Positions 1-9,711 of a DNA stretch of 37,749 nt are shown here, in pieces. The stretch's first letter is position 1. Every line of letters begins with the position of its first letter. Source of the DNA: Verrucomicrobiota bacterium. Its GTDB lineage: Bacteria; Verrucomicrobiota; Verrucomicrobiia; Chthoniobacterales; SZAS-18. Location: the NCBI GenBank assembly GCA_019241085.1, contig JAFAXH010000155.1, forward strand, positions 1 to 37,749, given 5' to 3'. A program made the translations under genes and the position numbers. Under the pieces are notes generated by a model. That model was not told where the DNA came from. It ran no database searches and saw only the letters and a program-made list of their open reading frames with translations.

Positions 1-1
1 G

Positions 2-697
2 CGCATCGTGACCGCCAATAATCTAGAAGCCACGATCAAAATCGTGCGCAACCAGCCTGTGCCGCAACTCAACTTCAACGAGCAGACGGCGACCGCGGTC
101 TTCGGCGGTTTCCAGGACAAGATCTTCGGCAACACGCTCATCGTGAAACCGTCGATCAACAAGGATAACTTCATCACGCTCAGCGTGAAGCCGGAAATCT
201 CCAATCGCATCGGCGACCAGGTCTTCAACTTCGGCGGCGCCACGGTCTCCAGCCCGATCATCGACACGCGCACACTGGAAGCCAACGTGCTCATCAAAAG
301 CGGCTGCACCCTGGCCATCGGCGGTTTGCTCCAGGATGAGACCAGCAAGCAAACGACGAAGGTCCCCATCCTCGGCGACATCCCGATTGTCGGCTACCTC
401 TTCACCGAACACGTCAACTCGCGCACCAAGCGCAACCTGCTCGTCTTCGTCACTCCGACGATCATCCGCGGCGAATACGGCACCGGCTTGGAGGATCAGG
501 TCACCGGCCTGAAGAACAGCGACGGGCGCACCACCTATGCCGACCCGAGCGGCTGGCGCAATAACGCCAAAGGCGCGGTCCGCCTCGTCAAGACGCCGGC
601 TCGTCCGTTGGCAGGCGAATATCCGGTGCCGGGCAACCCCGATTGCCGGACCGATGGCGTCAGCTTCAAAGATAAAATCGTCGCCCCGGGCGAGTGA
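2..697 (+). CDS. Secretin C-terminal part (type II/IV secretion or pilus outer-membrane pore), 5' truncated
   Basis: The gene enters from the left edge and is open from base 2, so the start is missing. The visible 231 residues hold the end of a bacterial secretin domain: strands around 'GGLLQDETSKQTTKVPILGD' followed by 'IPIVGYLF' and 'RNLLVFVTPTII', the hallmark block of GspD/PilQ proteins that lines the outer-membrane pore. About 75 residues follow the secretin core, rich in Gly, Pro and Asp. Such a tail often contacts a pilotin or the membrane, but none is visible here. The protein should sit in the outer membrane as a 12-15-mer. A pilM-N-O-P-like cluster lies 10 kb to the right on the same strand and could be the inner-membrane partner, but the two are not adjacent. 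Whether this is a PilQ-type or a GspD-type pore cannot be settled without the N-domains. Confidence 0.9.
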   Translation, partial: RIVTANNLEATIKIVRNQPVPQLNFNEQTATAVFGGFQDKIFGNTLIVKPSINKDNFITLSVKPEISNRIGDQVFNFGGATVSSPIIDTRTLEANVLIKSGCTLAIGGLLQDETSKQTTKVPILGDIPIVGYLFTEHVNSRTKRNLLVFVTPTIIRGEYGTGLEDQVTGLKNSDGRTTYADPSGWRNNAKGAVRLVKTPARPLAGEYPVPGNPDCRTDGVSFKDKIVAPGE

Positions 698-761
698 TTC
701 GCCGCACCGCTCCCGCGCGGCGATGGCAGGCGGGAGGAGAAAAAATTGCCATGTGGGAAGG

Positions 762-795
762 ACGCCGCCGGCGCCTGGGGAGGAGCCGGCGGCGT
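762..795 (+). terminator. GC-rich hairpin downstream of the secretin gene
   Basis: A perfect 11-bp stem (ACGCCGCCGGC at 762-772 pairs with GCCGGCGGCGT at 785-795) encloses a 12-nt loop. It lies 65 bases after the secretin stop. The 3' side reads TTTCACATTT, so the U-tract is weak. It may end secretin transcription or protect the 3' end. Confidence 0.55.
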
Positions 796-810
796 TTCAC
801 ATTTCCGACA

Positions 811-2815
<2,005 letters not shown>

Positions 2816-2826
2816 GGATGGGGAAA

Positions 2827-3045
2827 TCAGGCAGTTTGACGCTGTTCGGTGACTCCGCTGATTAGCAACGATGGCAAACTGGTCGATTTGCCATCGTCAG
2901 TTTCGACCACAATGTAAGTGCGCGGATTTTGCGTCACTAAAATGTGATCTGCGCTGGGGACGCGGTAGTTGCGACCGTCAGCCATCAAGATGATGAACGG
3001 CTGGAAAGGCACGGCGTGAGCGAGTTCGTAAACCTTCGATTTCAT
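2827..3045 (-). CDS. Small hypothetical protein inserted between sdhA and sdhB (72 aa)
   Basis: An ATG at 3045 opens a 72-residue frame that fills the gap between sdhA (stop 3060) and sdhB (start 2815) with 14 and 11 bases to spare, so it is almost certainly co-transcribed. It begins [14 protein letters not shown] and contains '[19 protein letters not shown]', then a beta-rich tail. I do not know a function. It resembles, by eye, the short 'PF.PF...L.DGR...V..P' hypothetical proteins that are common in Planctomycetota and Verrucomicrobiota; this is recollection and was not searched. Codon use is more relaxed than in its neighbours (TTA, CTA, AAT, ACT and AGT occur), which hints at later insertion into the sdh operon. 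No signal peptide or membrane segment is visible. Confidence 0.75.
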   Translation of the reverse strand: MKSKVYELAHAVPFQPFIILMADGRNYRVPSADHILVTQNPRTYIVVETDDGKSTSLPSLLISGVTEQRQTA

Positions 3046-3059
3046 CAGGTAAGAAACTA

Positions 3060-5006
3060 CTACTTGTAAGACCGCGTGGCGAGGTGGACGTGCTCGTAGT
3101 TGAGCGGCTCCTTGTGCAAGACCGGCTCGCTGGGGCCGTGGTTGGCAGCACCGTTTTTGTATTCCCACGCGGCGACGTAGGCGAACTCGGCGTCGTTGCG
3201 CAACGCCTCGCCGTCCTCGGTTTGGTATTCCTCGCGGAAATGGCCGCCGCACGATTCTTCGCGGTGCAACGCGTCGCGGACCATCAACTCGGTGAACTCC
3301 AGAAAATCGGCGACGCGCCCGCCGGCTTCGAGCGCCTTGTTCAAGCAAGTGCTCTCGCCGGTGACGTTGACGTTGTGCCAGAATTCTTCGCGCAACGCCG
3401 GGATTTTTTGCAGCAGTTCCTGCAAACCGGCACGGTTGCGCGCCATGCCGCATTTGTCCCACATCAGGAGACCCAGCTCGCGGTGAAAGCTGGTGACGGT
3501 GCGTTTGCCTTTGATGGAAAGCAGATGCTTCGTGCGCTCGGCGACGACGCGCTCGGCTTCCTTGAACTCCGGCGCGTCGGGCGCGGCTTTCTTGTTCGCC
3601 TGGCCGGCGAGATACGCGCCGATGGTGTAGGGGATGACGAAGTAACCGTCGGCGAGTCCTTGCATGAGCGCCGAGGCGCCGAGGCGATTCGCGCCGTGGT
3701 CGGAGAAGTTGGCTTCGCCGAGGACGTGCAGGCCGGGCAGGTTGCTCATCAAATTGTAATCGACCCACAGCCCGCCCATCGTGTAATGCACGGCAGGGAA
3801 GATGCGCATCGGCTGCCGGTAGGCATTTTCGCCGGTGATGCGTTCATACATCTCGAACAGGTTGCCGTAGCGCTCGGCGATGGTTTTTTCCCCAAGGCGC
3901 TGGATGGAATCGGCGAAGTCGAGATACACGCCGAGACCGGTCGGGCCGACACCACGGCCGTCGTCGCAGGCTTCCTTCGCCGCGCGGGAGGAAATGTCGC
4001 GCGGCGCGAGGTTGCCGAAGCTCGGATATTTCCGTTCCAAATAATAATCGCGGTCGCTCTCGGAAATTTGCCCCGGCGGCTTGCCGCAATCTTCCTTGCG
4101 CTTGGGCACCCAGACGCGGCCGTCGTTGCGCAAGCTCTCGCTCATCAGCGTGAGCTTGGACTGAAAATCGCCCTCGACCGGGATGCACGTCGGATGAATC
4201 TGCGTGTAGCAAGGATTGGCGAAATACGCGCCGTGTTTGTAGGCGCGATACGTGGCCGTGACGTTGCAGCCCTTGGCGTTGGTGGAAAGATAATACGCGT
4301 TGCCGTAGCCGCCGGTGCAGAGCAGCACGGTGTCGCCGGCGTGGCTGGAAATTTTCCCGTTCACCAAGTCGCGCACGACGATGCCCTTGGCGTGTCCGCC
4401 GACCAGGACGAGATCGAGCATTTCCGTGTAAGGAAACATTTTCACCGCGCCCAAAGCGATCTGGCGTTCGAGCGCCTGATACGCGCCGAGCAGGAGCTGC
4501 TGCCCCGTCTGGCCGCGCGCGTAAAACGTCCGTGACACCTGTGCGCCGCCGAACGAACGGTTCGCCAGCAGCCCGCCGTATTCGCGCGCGAACGGCACGC
4601 CTTGCGCGACGCATTGGTCGATGATGTTCACGCTGCACTGCGCGAGCCGATAGACGTTGGCCTCACGCGAGCGGAAGTCGCCGCCCTTGATCGTGTCGTA
4701 AAACAGCCGCTCCACGCTGTCGCCGTCGTTCTGATAATTCTTCGCTGCGTTGATGCCGCCCTGCGCCGCGATGGAATGCGCGCGACGTGGGCTGTCGTGA
4801 AAACAAAACGCCTTCACCTGGTAGCCCATTTCCGCCAGCGACGCCGCCGCGCTCGCGCCCGCGAGGCCGGTGCCGACGACCAGCACGGTGAACTTTCGCT
4901 TGTTCGCCGGATTGATGAGTTTGACATCCTTTTTGTAGTCATCCCACTTCCGATCCAAGGAACCGGAGGGGGTCTTGCCGTCGAGCGCGTCGGGAGAAAT
5001 GGTCAT
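3060..5006 (-). CDS. sdhA: Succinate dehydrogenase/fumarate reductase flavoprotein subunit
   Basis: This catalytic subunit of complex II oxidises succinate to fumarate with covalently bound FAD. The 648 residues begin with about 40 polar residues before the Rossmann FAD motif VVGTGLAG (about 43-50). [11 protein letters not shown] (74-84) carries His77, the predicted FAD-attachment histidine. Further landmarks are 'HPTCIPVEG' at the substrate site, PRDISSRA with the proton-delivery arginine, '[10 protein letters not shown]' and the FAD-binding '[14 protein letters not shown]'. Length and sequence fit the type B enzymes with a single large cytochrome b subunit. It lies 38 bases downstream of sdhC. 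The reverse direction (fumarate reduction) cannot be excluded from sequence. Confidence 0.96.
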   Translation of the reverse strand: MTISPDALDGKTPSGSLDRKWDDYKKDVKLINPANKRKFTVLVVGTGLAGASAAASLAEMGYQVKAFCFHDSPRRAHSIAAQGGINAAKNYQNDGDSVERLFYDTIKGGDFRSREANVYRLAQCSVNIIDQCVAQGVPFAREYGGLLANRSFGGAQVSRTFYARGQTGQQLLLGAYQALERQIALGAVKMFPYTEMLDLVLVGGHAKGIVVRDLVNGKISSHAGDTVLLCTGGYGNAYYLSTNAKGCNVTATYRAYKHGAYFANPCYTQIHPTCIPVEGDFQSKLTLMSESLRNDGRVWVPKRKEDCGKPPGQISESDRDYYLERKYPSFGNLAPRDISSRAAKEACDDGRGVGPTGLGVYLDFADSIQRLGEKTIAERYGNLFEMYERITGENAYRQPMRIFPAVHYTMGGLWVDYNLMSNLPGLHVLGEANFSDHGANRLGASALMQGLADGYFVIPYTIGAYLAGQANKKAAPDAPEFKEAERVVAERTKHLLSIKGKRTVTSFHRELGLLMWDKCGMARNRAGLQELLQKIPALREEFWHNVNVTGESTCLNKALEAGGRVADFLEFTELMVRDALHREESCGGHFREEYQTEDGEALRNDAEFAYVAAWEYKNGAANHGPSEPVLHKEPLNYEHVHLATRSYK

Positions 5007-5044
5007 GGCCGTGGGAATTTTTTGAGGGAAAGAGTCGCCGCGCT

Positions 5045-5824
5045 TTACCGCGCCACCGCCGCCGCCGTCTTCGCGCCATGTCCGGCGTCGGGATGTTGCT
5101 CAGGCGTGCCGAACGGATGGTTCGTGTCGGTCAAAATGCCGGTCATCACCGCCAGCGGGATCGCGCAATAGCCGAGGAACACGAGCGCCGCCAGCCCGCC
5201 GCTGGTCCAGCGCAGGAAGCCCTCGACGCGATGATTGCGCAGCCCGAGCGTTTGAAACACGCTCGCGAATCCGTGGCTCAAGTGCCAGCAGAGCAACCCG
5301 ATGCCGAGCAGGTAGAAAAACGAGACCGGCCAGTGGTTGAAGCCGGCGATCACCATCCGATACACGTCGTGCCGGCCCGGCCCGAGCAGCGGGTCCTGGG
5401 CGGCTTCGTGAAGATTCGCGTTGCGCGCGTCGATCCAGCCAAAAGTGAAGTGCATCAAATGAAACAGCACGAACGACAGCACGATCAGCCCGCTGACGAT
5501 CATCGTGCGCGACGCCTTCGACGCCTGCTTCGTGGCGTAATACGCATACTTCTCCGGCCGCGCCGCGCGGTTCGCCCGCGCCAGCGCGATCGTGCATTGG
5601 ATGTGCAGCACGAAGCACGTCAACAACACGATGCGCACGATCCAGAGCAGCGGCCCCAGGTCGCGCAGATGCACGGCGTAGGAATTGATCTGATCCGGCC
5701 CCCAGAACATCTGCAAGTTGCCCAGCATATGGCCGATGACAAAGCCGAAAAGCACCAGGCCGGTGATGGCAACAACCCACTTGCGGCCGATGGAGGAACG
5801 GTAAAAAGCGAGAATCGGATTCAT
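5045..5824 (-). CDS. sdhC: Succinate dehydrogenase cytochrome b subunit (type B, single anchor)
   Basis: This is the five-helix membrane anchor that binds heme b and quinone for complex II. Type B enzymes have one long anchor, and this 259-residue protein fits that. Helices are visible near '[20 protein letters not shown]', '[18 protein letters not shown]', '[19 protein letters not shown]', '[18 protein letters not shown]' and '[19 protein letters not shown]'. Histidines in GHMLGN, VLHIQ, FHLMHF and WHLSHG are the expected heme ligands. The frame is open to 5866, but the Met at 5824 gives the family-typical start [16 protein letters not shown], so it is preferred. It is the first gene of the operon, about 90 nt downstream of a strong promoter. 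Menaquinone use is likely for this type, by inference. Confidence 0.93.
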   Translation of the reverse strand: MNPILAFYRSSIGRKWVVAITGLVLFGFVIGHMLGNLQMFWGPDQINSYAVHLRDLGPLLWIVRIVLLTCFVLHIQCTIALARANRAARPEKYAYYATKQASKASRTMIVSGLIVLSFVLFHLMHFTFGWIDARNANLHEAAQDPLLGPGRHDVYRMVIAGFNHWPVSFFYLLGIGLLCWHLSHGFASVFQTLGLRNHRVEGFLRWTSGGLAALVFLGYCAIPLAVMTGILTDTNHPFGTPEQHPDAGHGAKTAAAVAR

Positions 5825-5923
5825 GGGCACACGGCGACTTTGGGGAGGAGCGCGATTTCCCCGCAATCTTCCTTTGAGAAACGCACCCGAAGCTGCGGGG
5901 AGATGCCGGGTCGCGCGATGGTT

Positions 5924-5952
5924 ATATTATTAGATGGACTAATCTTCGTCAA
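5924..5952 (-). promoter_or_regulatory. Sigma70-type promoter for the sdhC operon, with a palindrome in the spacer
   Basis: On the minus strand TTGACG (5952-5947), a 17-nt spacer and TAATAT (5929-5924) form a near-consensus promoter pointing at sdhC. It is an A+T-rich island in a G+C-rich region. Transcription should start near 5917, giving a leader of about 90 nt. The inverted repeat ATTAG-N5-CTAAT (5929-5943) lies between the -10 and -35 boxes, where a repressor dimer could block polymerase. Confidence 0.8.
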
Positions 5953-5986
5953 CATTATCTGCGCGAGAGGGAGGACGTTTTTTTGT

Positions 5987-6382
5987 TCAGCGATCCGCGA
6001 ACTCACTCGGATGCAAACCGAGAGCGAGAATGGAGCAAAGCGACCGGGTTTCCAGCCCAAGTTTAGTGGCTTGCGCAATTAAAGCGGCGTCGCCCGCGCC
6101 GGGATTAACCCACAATTCCTTTGGCCGCCGCGCCGCGATGCCGGGCAGCAATTTTATTCCGACCGTCGGCGGCACATAGAGGCTGACGACATCGAGCGGC
6201 GCGTCGGTCGCCGGCACTCGCCCGACTTCGGCAAACGCCGGCCAGCCTTCCACTTCACTCTCGCCCGGATTGATCGGGAACACGCGCCAGCCGGCTTGCG
6301 CAAACGCGCGCACCGCTTTGTTGCCAAACTTCCGCCGGTCGCTCGACGCGCCGACGATGGCGACAGTTTTTTGGGCGTTCAT
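5987..6382 (-). CDS. CoA-binding domain protein (YccU-like)
   Basis: A 131-residue single-domain protein with a Rossmann CoA-binding fold (CoA_binding_2 family). The N-terminal VAIVGASSDRRKFGNKA is the glycine-rich nucleotide loop. 'VFPINPGESEVEGWPAF' and 'LWVNPGAGD' are further family landmarks. The close relatives are stand-alone proteins of about 130-140 residues whose cellular role is unclear; they match the N-terminal domain of succinyl-CoA synthetase alpha. It follows nadE by 11 bases and is probably translated from the same mRNA. The sdh promoter lies just beyond its stop. Confidence 0.88.
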   Translation of the reverse strand: MNAQKTVAIVGASSDRRKFGNKAVRAFAQAGWRVFPINPGESEVEGWPAFAEVGRVPATDAPLDVVSLYVPPTVGIKLLPGIAARRPKELWVNPGAGDAALIAQATKLGLETRSLCSILALGLHPSEFADR

Positions 6383-6393
6383 GCGTGGGCAAA

Positions 6394-8040
6394 TTATTCC
6401 ACGAACTTCTGCGCCACGGGCATGCGCCGGCCGACGCCGAACGCGCGGCTGGTGACCTTCAAGCCGGGCACGGCTTGGGCGCGTTTGTATTCGTTCAAAT
6501 CGACGCGGCGCACGATCCAGCGCACGGTTTTTTCGTCGGCAATGCCTTTCTCGATGATCTCGGCGCCGGAGAGATTTTCCTCGACGTAAAGTTGCAGCAC
6601 GCGGTCGAGCACTTCGTAAGGCGGCAGGCTGTCTTGATCGACCTGGCCCGGTTTGAGTTCAGCGCTCGGCGGCTTTTCAATCGACGACGGCGGGATGCGT
6701 TCCTCCTTGCGATTGAGCCAGCGCGCGAGCCGATAGACAGCCGTCTTCGGCACGTCGGAAATCACCGCCAGGCCGCCGGCCATGTCGCCGTAGAGCGTGC
6801 AATAACCGACAGCCAGTTCGCTCTTGTTGCCGGTGGTCAAGAGCAGGTGGCCGAATTTATTCGACAACGCCATCAGCGTGATGCCGCGCAGCCGGGCCTG
6901 GAGATTTTCCTCCGTCGTGTCTTCCGGCAAGCCGGTGAAAACGCCGCGCAGGCTGGCTTTCACAGCGTCGAACTGCGCGGCAATCGGAATCTGCTCGCAG
7001 CGGATGCCGAGATTTTTCGCCAAGGCCAGCGCGTCGATGACCGAGCCGGGCGAGGAATACGGACTTGGCATGGCCACGCCGAGGACGTTTTGCGGGCCGA
7101 GCGCGTCGGCGGCGAGGCAGGCGACGACGGCCGAGTCGATGCCGCCGCTGAGGCCGAGCACGGCGCTTTTGAAGCCGCACTTGCCGAGGTAATCGCGCAG
7201 GCCGAGCACGAGCGCGGCGTGCAGCTCGGCCGGTTCGTCGAGGAAGGGTGGCAGCTCGGCGACGGTGGCGGCTTCGAGGTCAAAAATGTCGAGATATTCC
7301 GCGAAGCCCGGCGCGCGCGTGATCGCGCGGCCGGAGCCGTCGAAGGCGAGCGAGTTGCCGTCGAAGATCAATTCGTCGTTGCCGCCAACGGCGTTGCAAT
7401 AGGCAAAGGGCACGCCGTGGCGCGCGGCGAGGCCGGCGAGCATTTCGGCGCGGACGCGCGGCTTGCCGACCTGAAAGGGCGAGGCGCTGAGGTTAAAAAT
7501 CAATTCCGCGCCCGCCGCGACGAGGCGGCCGACGGGGTCGGCTTCATACAAACGGCGCGGCAGATAATTTTCGGTCCAGATGTCTTCGCAGATCGTGAGG
7601 CCGGCGCGGCGGCCGGCGAGTTCGATGAGCGTGGCGTTGCCCGTCGCGGCGGCCGGCTCGAAGTAGCGCGCTTCGTCAAACACGTCGTAGGTCGGCAGGA
7701 GCGATTTGCGCACGACGACCGGCGCGCGGCCGTGGGCGAGCAGGGCGGCGGAATTGAAAAAAGGCGCGCCGGCGCCGGGATTGCGCTCGACGAAGCCGAC
7801 GACGAGCGCGGTGCCGGGCACGACGGCGGCGTGCAGTTGCGTGAGCGCTTCGAGGTTGGCCGGGACGAAGCGCGATTTGAAAACCAAATCCTGCGGCGGA
7901 TAACCCGGGATCGACAGCTCGGGCGTGAGCACGACGTCCGCGCCGAGCAGGATGGCCTGCCGGTAGTGGGCGAGGATTTTGGCGACGTTACCCGGCAGGT
8001 CGCCGACGGTCGGGTTGAGCTGAGCGAGGCCGATTTTCAT
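6394..8040 (-). CDS. nadE: Glutamine-dependent NAD+ synthetase
   Basis: This cytoplasmic enzyme makes NAD+ from nicotinic acid adenine dinucleotide, ATP and ammonia taken from glutamine. The 548-residue protein has two domains. Residues 1-260 are a nitrilase-type glutaminase with the triad Glu41 (LTPELS), Lys112 (VRKSLLP) and Cys151 (TICEDIW). From about 275 to the end is the N-type ATP pyrophosphatase synthetase with the P-loop LSGGIDS (297-303) and 'LLTTGNKSELAVGYCTLYGD'. The C-terminus 'RMPVAQKF' is also typical. The start at 8040 is only 3 bases from the arm of a 43-bp inverted repeat, so its 5' untranslated region must run through that repeat. It heads a likely two-gene operon with the CoA-binding protein. 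Confidence 0.96.
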   Translation of the reverse strand: MKIGLAQLNPTVGDLPGNVAKILAHYRQAILLGADVVLTPELSIPGYPPQDLVFKSRFVPANLEALTQLHAAVVPGTALVVGFVERNPGAGAPFFNSAALLAHGRAPVVVRKSLLPTYDVFDEARYFEPAAATGNATLIELAGRRAGLTICEDIWTENYLPRRLYEADPVGRLVAAGAELIFNLSASPFQVGKPRVRAEMLAGLAARHGVPFAYCNAVGGNDELIFDGNSLAFDGSGRAITRAPGFAEYLDIFDLEAATVAELPPFLDEPAELHAALVLGLRDYLGKCGFKSAVLGLSGGIDSAVVACLAADALGPQNVLGVAMPSPYSSPGSVIDALALAKNLGIRCEQIPIAAQFDAVKASLRGVFTGLPEDTTEENLQARLRGITLMALSNKFGHLLLTTGNKSELAVGYCTLYGDMAGGLAVISDVPKTAVYRLARWLNRKEERIPPSSIEKPPSAELKPGQVDQDSLPPYEVLDRVLQLYVEENLSGAEIIEKGIADEKTVRWIVRRVDLNEYKRAQAVPGLKVTSRAFGVGRRMPVAQKFVE

Positions 8041-8043
8041 GAA

Positions 8044-8222
8044 GAAAAATCCAAAATCCGAAGCTCGAAGTTCGAAACAATCAGAATCAAAAAATTAGAA
8101 AATCAGCAAAGGAAGAAACGGGAACTGCCTTGAGTTCGACTCCGTCGTTTTCCCTTTTTTTTGAATTTCTAAAAATTAGTTCTGATTGTTTCGAACTTCG
8201 AGCTTCGGATTTTGGATTTTTC
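8044..8222. repeat. Heptad-word palindrome A (43-bp perfect arms) upstream of nadE
   Basis: Arms 8044-8086 and 8180-8222 are perfect inverted copies, separated by 93 nt. The left arm runs in 7-nt words from 8050: TCCAAAA, TCCGAAG, CTCGAAG, TTCGAAA, CAATCAG, AATCAAA, AAATTAG. The pairing weakens past 8086 but related A/T words continue inward. The centre (8090-8175) has no open frame of note. The left end lies 3 bases from the nadE start and the right end 10 bases from the stop of the upstream small gene, so the element fills the whole intergenic region. Confidence 0.9.
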
Positions 8223-8232
8223 CGTTTTTTAA

Positions 8233-8388
8233 TCAGGGTTTGCCCTGGATGCTGTATTTGTTGACGTGCCTGCTGTTGAGCGCCTGGTCGGCGCCGGAGA
8301 TAAACATCTTATACCACTCGATCAAGCCGGCGGAGCAGGCGCCGATGATGGCACAGAGGATGACCTTTTGGAAAAACGTGGCGTGCAT
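8233..8388 (-). CDS. Small hydrophobic-N-terminus protein (51 aa)
   Basis: An ATG at 8388 opens 51 codons ending in TGA at 8233. Nearly every third position is G or C, as in neighbouring genes, which supports coding. The protein begins MHATFFQKVILCAIIGACSA, a plausible single membrane segment or signal-like helix (residues 5-22) with a small-residue patch. A short polar tail follows, rich in Ser, Asn and Lys. I recognise no family. It lies between the CAAX protease (stop 8438) and the palindrome upstream of nadE, on the same strand, and may be co-transcribed with the protease 49 bases upstream. A role as a small membrane protein is inferred only from hydrophobicity. Confidence 0.65.
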   Translation of the reverse strand: MHATFFQKVILCAIIGACSAGLIEWYKMFISGADQALNSRHVNKYSIQGKP

Positions 8389-8437
8389 GGCGCTTGGAAG
8401 AAAAAGCACGAAGCGCGCCCGGCCCCGCCGTTGTGTT

Positions 8438-9187
8438 TTACCAAAATCCCCATTGCCGCGTCAGCAGGACGTAAACGCCGAGGCCGGCGTTGGTGACGGC
8501 GTGGGCGAGCACGCAGGCGCCGAGGCTGCCGGTGCGGATGGCGAGGAAATTGTAGAGCGCGCCGACGAGCAGCGCCGCGGGCCAGTCGGGCGGGGAATGT
8601 TCCAGCATGAAGCACACGGCGACGATGCCGAAGGACGCCGGCGTGAAAGTGTAAGGCGCGCGCGTGAAGCCGTCGCGTTCGCCGGCAGGCGTGAGGTAGC
8701 GCAGGAGAAAGCCGCGCCAGAAAATTTCCTCGACGAAAGGCACCGCCACGACGAGACGCAGGAAACGGCCGGCGAGCACGAGCGCATAGAGCGCCGGCGC
8801 GCTGACGAGCGGCGTGGGATCAAAGCCCGCGCCGGTGCGCGGCGTCGCGCCAAGGAGCGTTTGCGGCGCAATCCAGAGGACGAGCGCCAGCACGCCGGCC
8901 ACCGTGCCGAGTGTCAGTGCGCGCGGGGACAGCCCGAACTGGTAATGCCGCCGCCACGCCAGCAGCGCCGCGCCGCAGACGAGGGCTTGCAAGGGATACA
9001 CCCAGTATTCCGGCGTGCGCAGCCAGAGCGATTTGGCGGCAGCGGCGGTTTCGGCGTCACTGCCGCCGCCGGTAAGATGGTGCATCAGCGACGGCACGAA
9101 GAGAAACAGCGCGAAGATCGCCATCGGCCCGACGTAGGGGAGCAACTCGGCGCGAGCGGAAGGCGGGTTGGGCGCAGCGGGAGACAT
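8438..9187 (-). CDS. CPBP-family intramembrane glutamic endopeptidase (CAAX protease-related)
   Basis: A multi-pass membrane protease of the Abi/CPBP family with 249 residues. The catalytic EExxxR signature is visible in 'VPFVEEIFWRGFLLRYL', and later motifs 'FMLEHS' and 'LAHAVTNAGLG' supply the histidines. Hydrophobic segments occur near 'YVGPMAIFALFLFVPSLM', 'YPLQALVCGAALLAW', 'TLGTVAGVLALVLWI', 'LYALVLAGRFLRLVVAV', 'FGIVAVCFML' and the C-terminus. The N-terminal half ('EYWVYPLQ' then 'WRRHYQFGLS') resembles the CAAX-related proteases that accompany exosortase/PEP-CTERM systems, although no exosortase is in this window. The frame is open to 9550, but upstream residues are low-complexity antisense sequence, so the ATG at 9187 is chosen. 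It is divergent from the gene at 9293. Confidence 0.87.
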   Translation of the reverse strand: MSPAAPNPPSARAELLPYVGPMAIFALFLFVPSLMHHLTGGGSDAETAAAAKSLWLRTPEYWVYPLQALVCGAALLAWRRHYQFGLSPRALTLGTVAGVLALVLWIAPQTLLGATPRTGAGFDPTPLVSAPALYALVLAGRFLRLVVAVPFVEEIFWRGFLLRYLTPAGERDGFTRAPYTFTPASFGIVAVCFMLEHSPPDWPAALLVGALYNFLAIRTGSLGACVLAHAVTNAGLGVYVLLTRQWGFW

Positions 9188-9292
9188 GCGGGAGTCGGCG
9201 CATCCTGCCAGTGAACGCCGCGCGGGGAAAGCATTCTCCCTCGCCGGATGCCACCGGTGGCTGGCGGGGAATTTGCTACAACCATCTTCCCG

Positions 9293-9604
9293 ATGGATGC
9301 CGTATCGCCACCCGTTACTACGCCGACCGCTCCGGTTGCACCCGCCCAGGCGGCCGAGGCCGAGCGCCTGCTCAAACTGCTCGATCTTGAATTGACGCGA
9401 AAACGCGCCTCGCGGCAGAACCGCGGCGACGCGCGCGCGATGTTTCGCATGTTGAGCGTCTTGCTGCTGCTGGCGCTGCTCGGGGCGGCGTTCTTTGCCG
9501 TCTGGCAACTGGAAACTTTGCGCGGCCAGCAACAACAGGCACCCAGCCACGGCTCCGTCCCTCCGCCCGCGGCCACGCCAGCCGCGTTGCCGCCGGTGCG
9601 CTAA
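9293..9604 (+). CDS. Small single-pass membrane protein (103 aa), unknown function
   Basis: From the ATG at 9293 the protein has a proline/alanine-rich N-terminus, a charged amphipathic stretch with 'AERLLKLLDLELTRKRASRQ', one clear membrane helix 'MFRMLSVLLLLALLGAAFF' (about residues 50-68) and a Gln/Pro-rich tail. The frame is open back to 9248, but a Met at 9293 leaves a more usual upstream region. Basic residues before the helix suggest an N-in topology. I do not recognise a family. It is divergent from the CAAX protease with about 105 bases between starts, and it precedes the kinase-fold gene by about 100 bases. Confidence 0.7.
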   Translation: MDAVSPPVTTPTAPVAPAQAAEAERLLKLLDLELTRKRASRQNRGDARAMFRMLSVLLLLALLGAAFFAVWQLETLRGQQQQAPSHGSVPPPAATPAALPPVR

Positions 9605-9711
9605 GGTTGCCGATTGCCGGATTGAGGTCAGGGAAATGGTTCGCGTTTCCTGAAAGAAGGGCGAAAGCTGAAATCGCGCGAGCCGCTGGTTTTTCCCACG
9701 TTGTTTTCTCT

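Noticed and set aside
6385-8133. 582-codon plus-strand frame over nadE
   Set aside because: It is a shadow of nadE, with Arg/Ala-rich low-complexity translation and no motifs.
9607-9711. Kinase-fold protein starting at TTG 9607
   Set aside because: The extra 35 residues are not typical, and an ATG is present at 9712.
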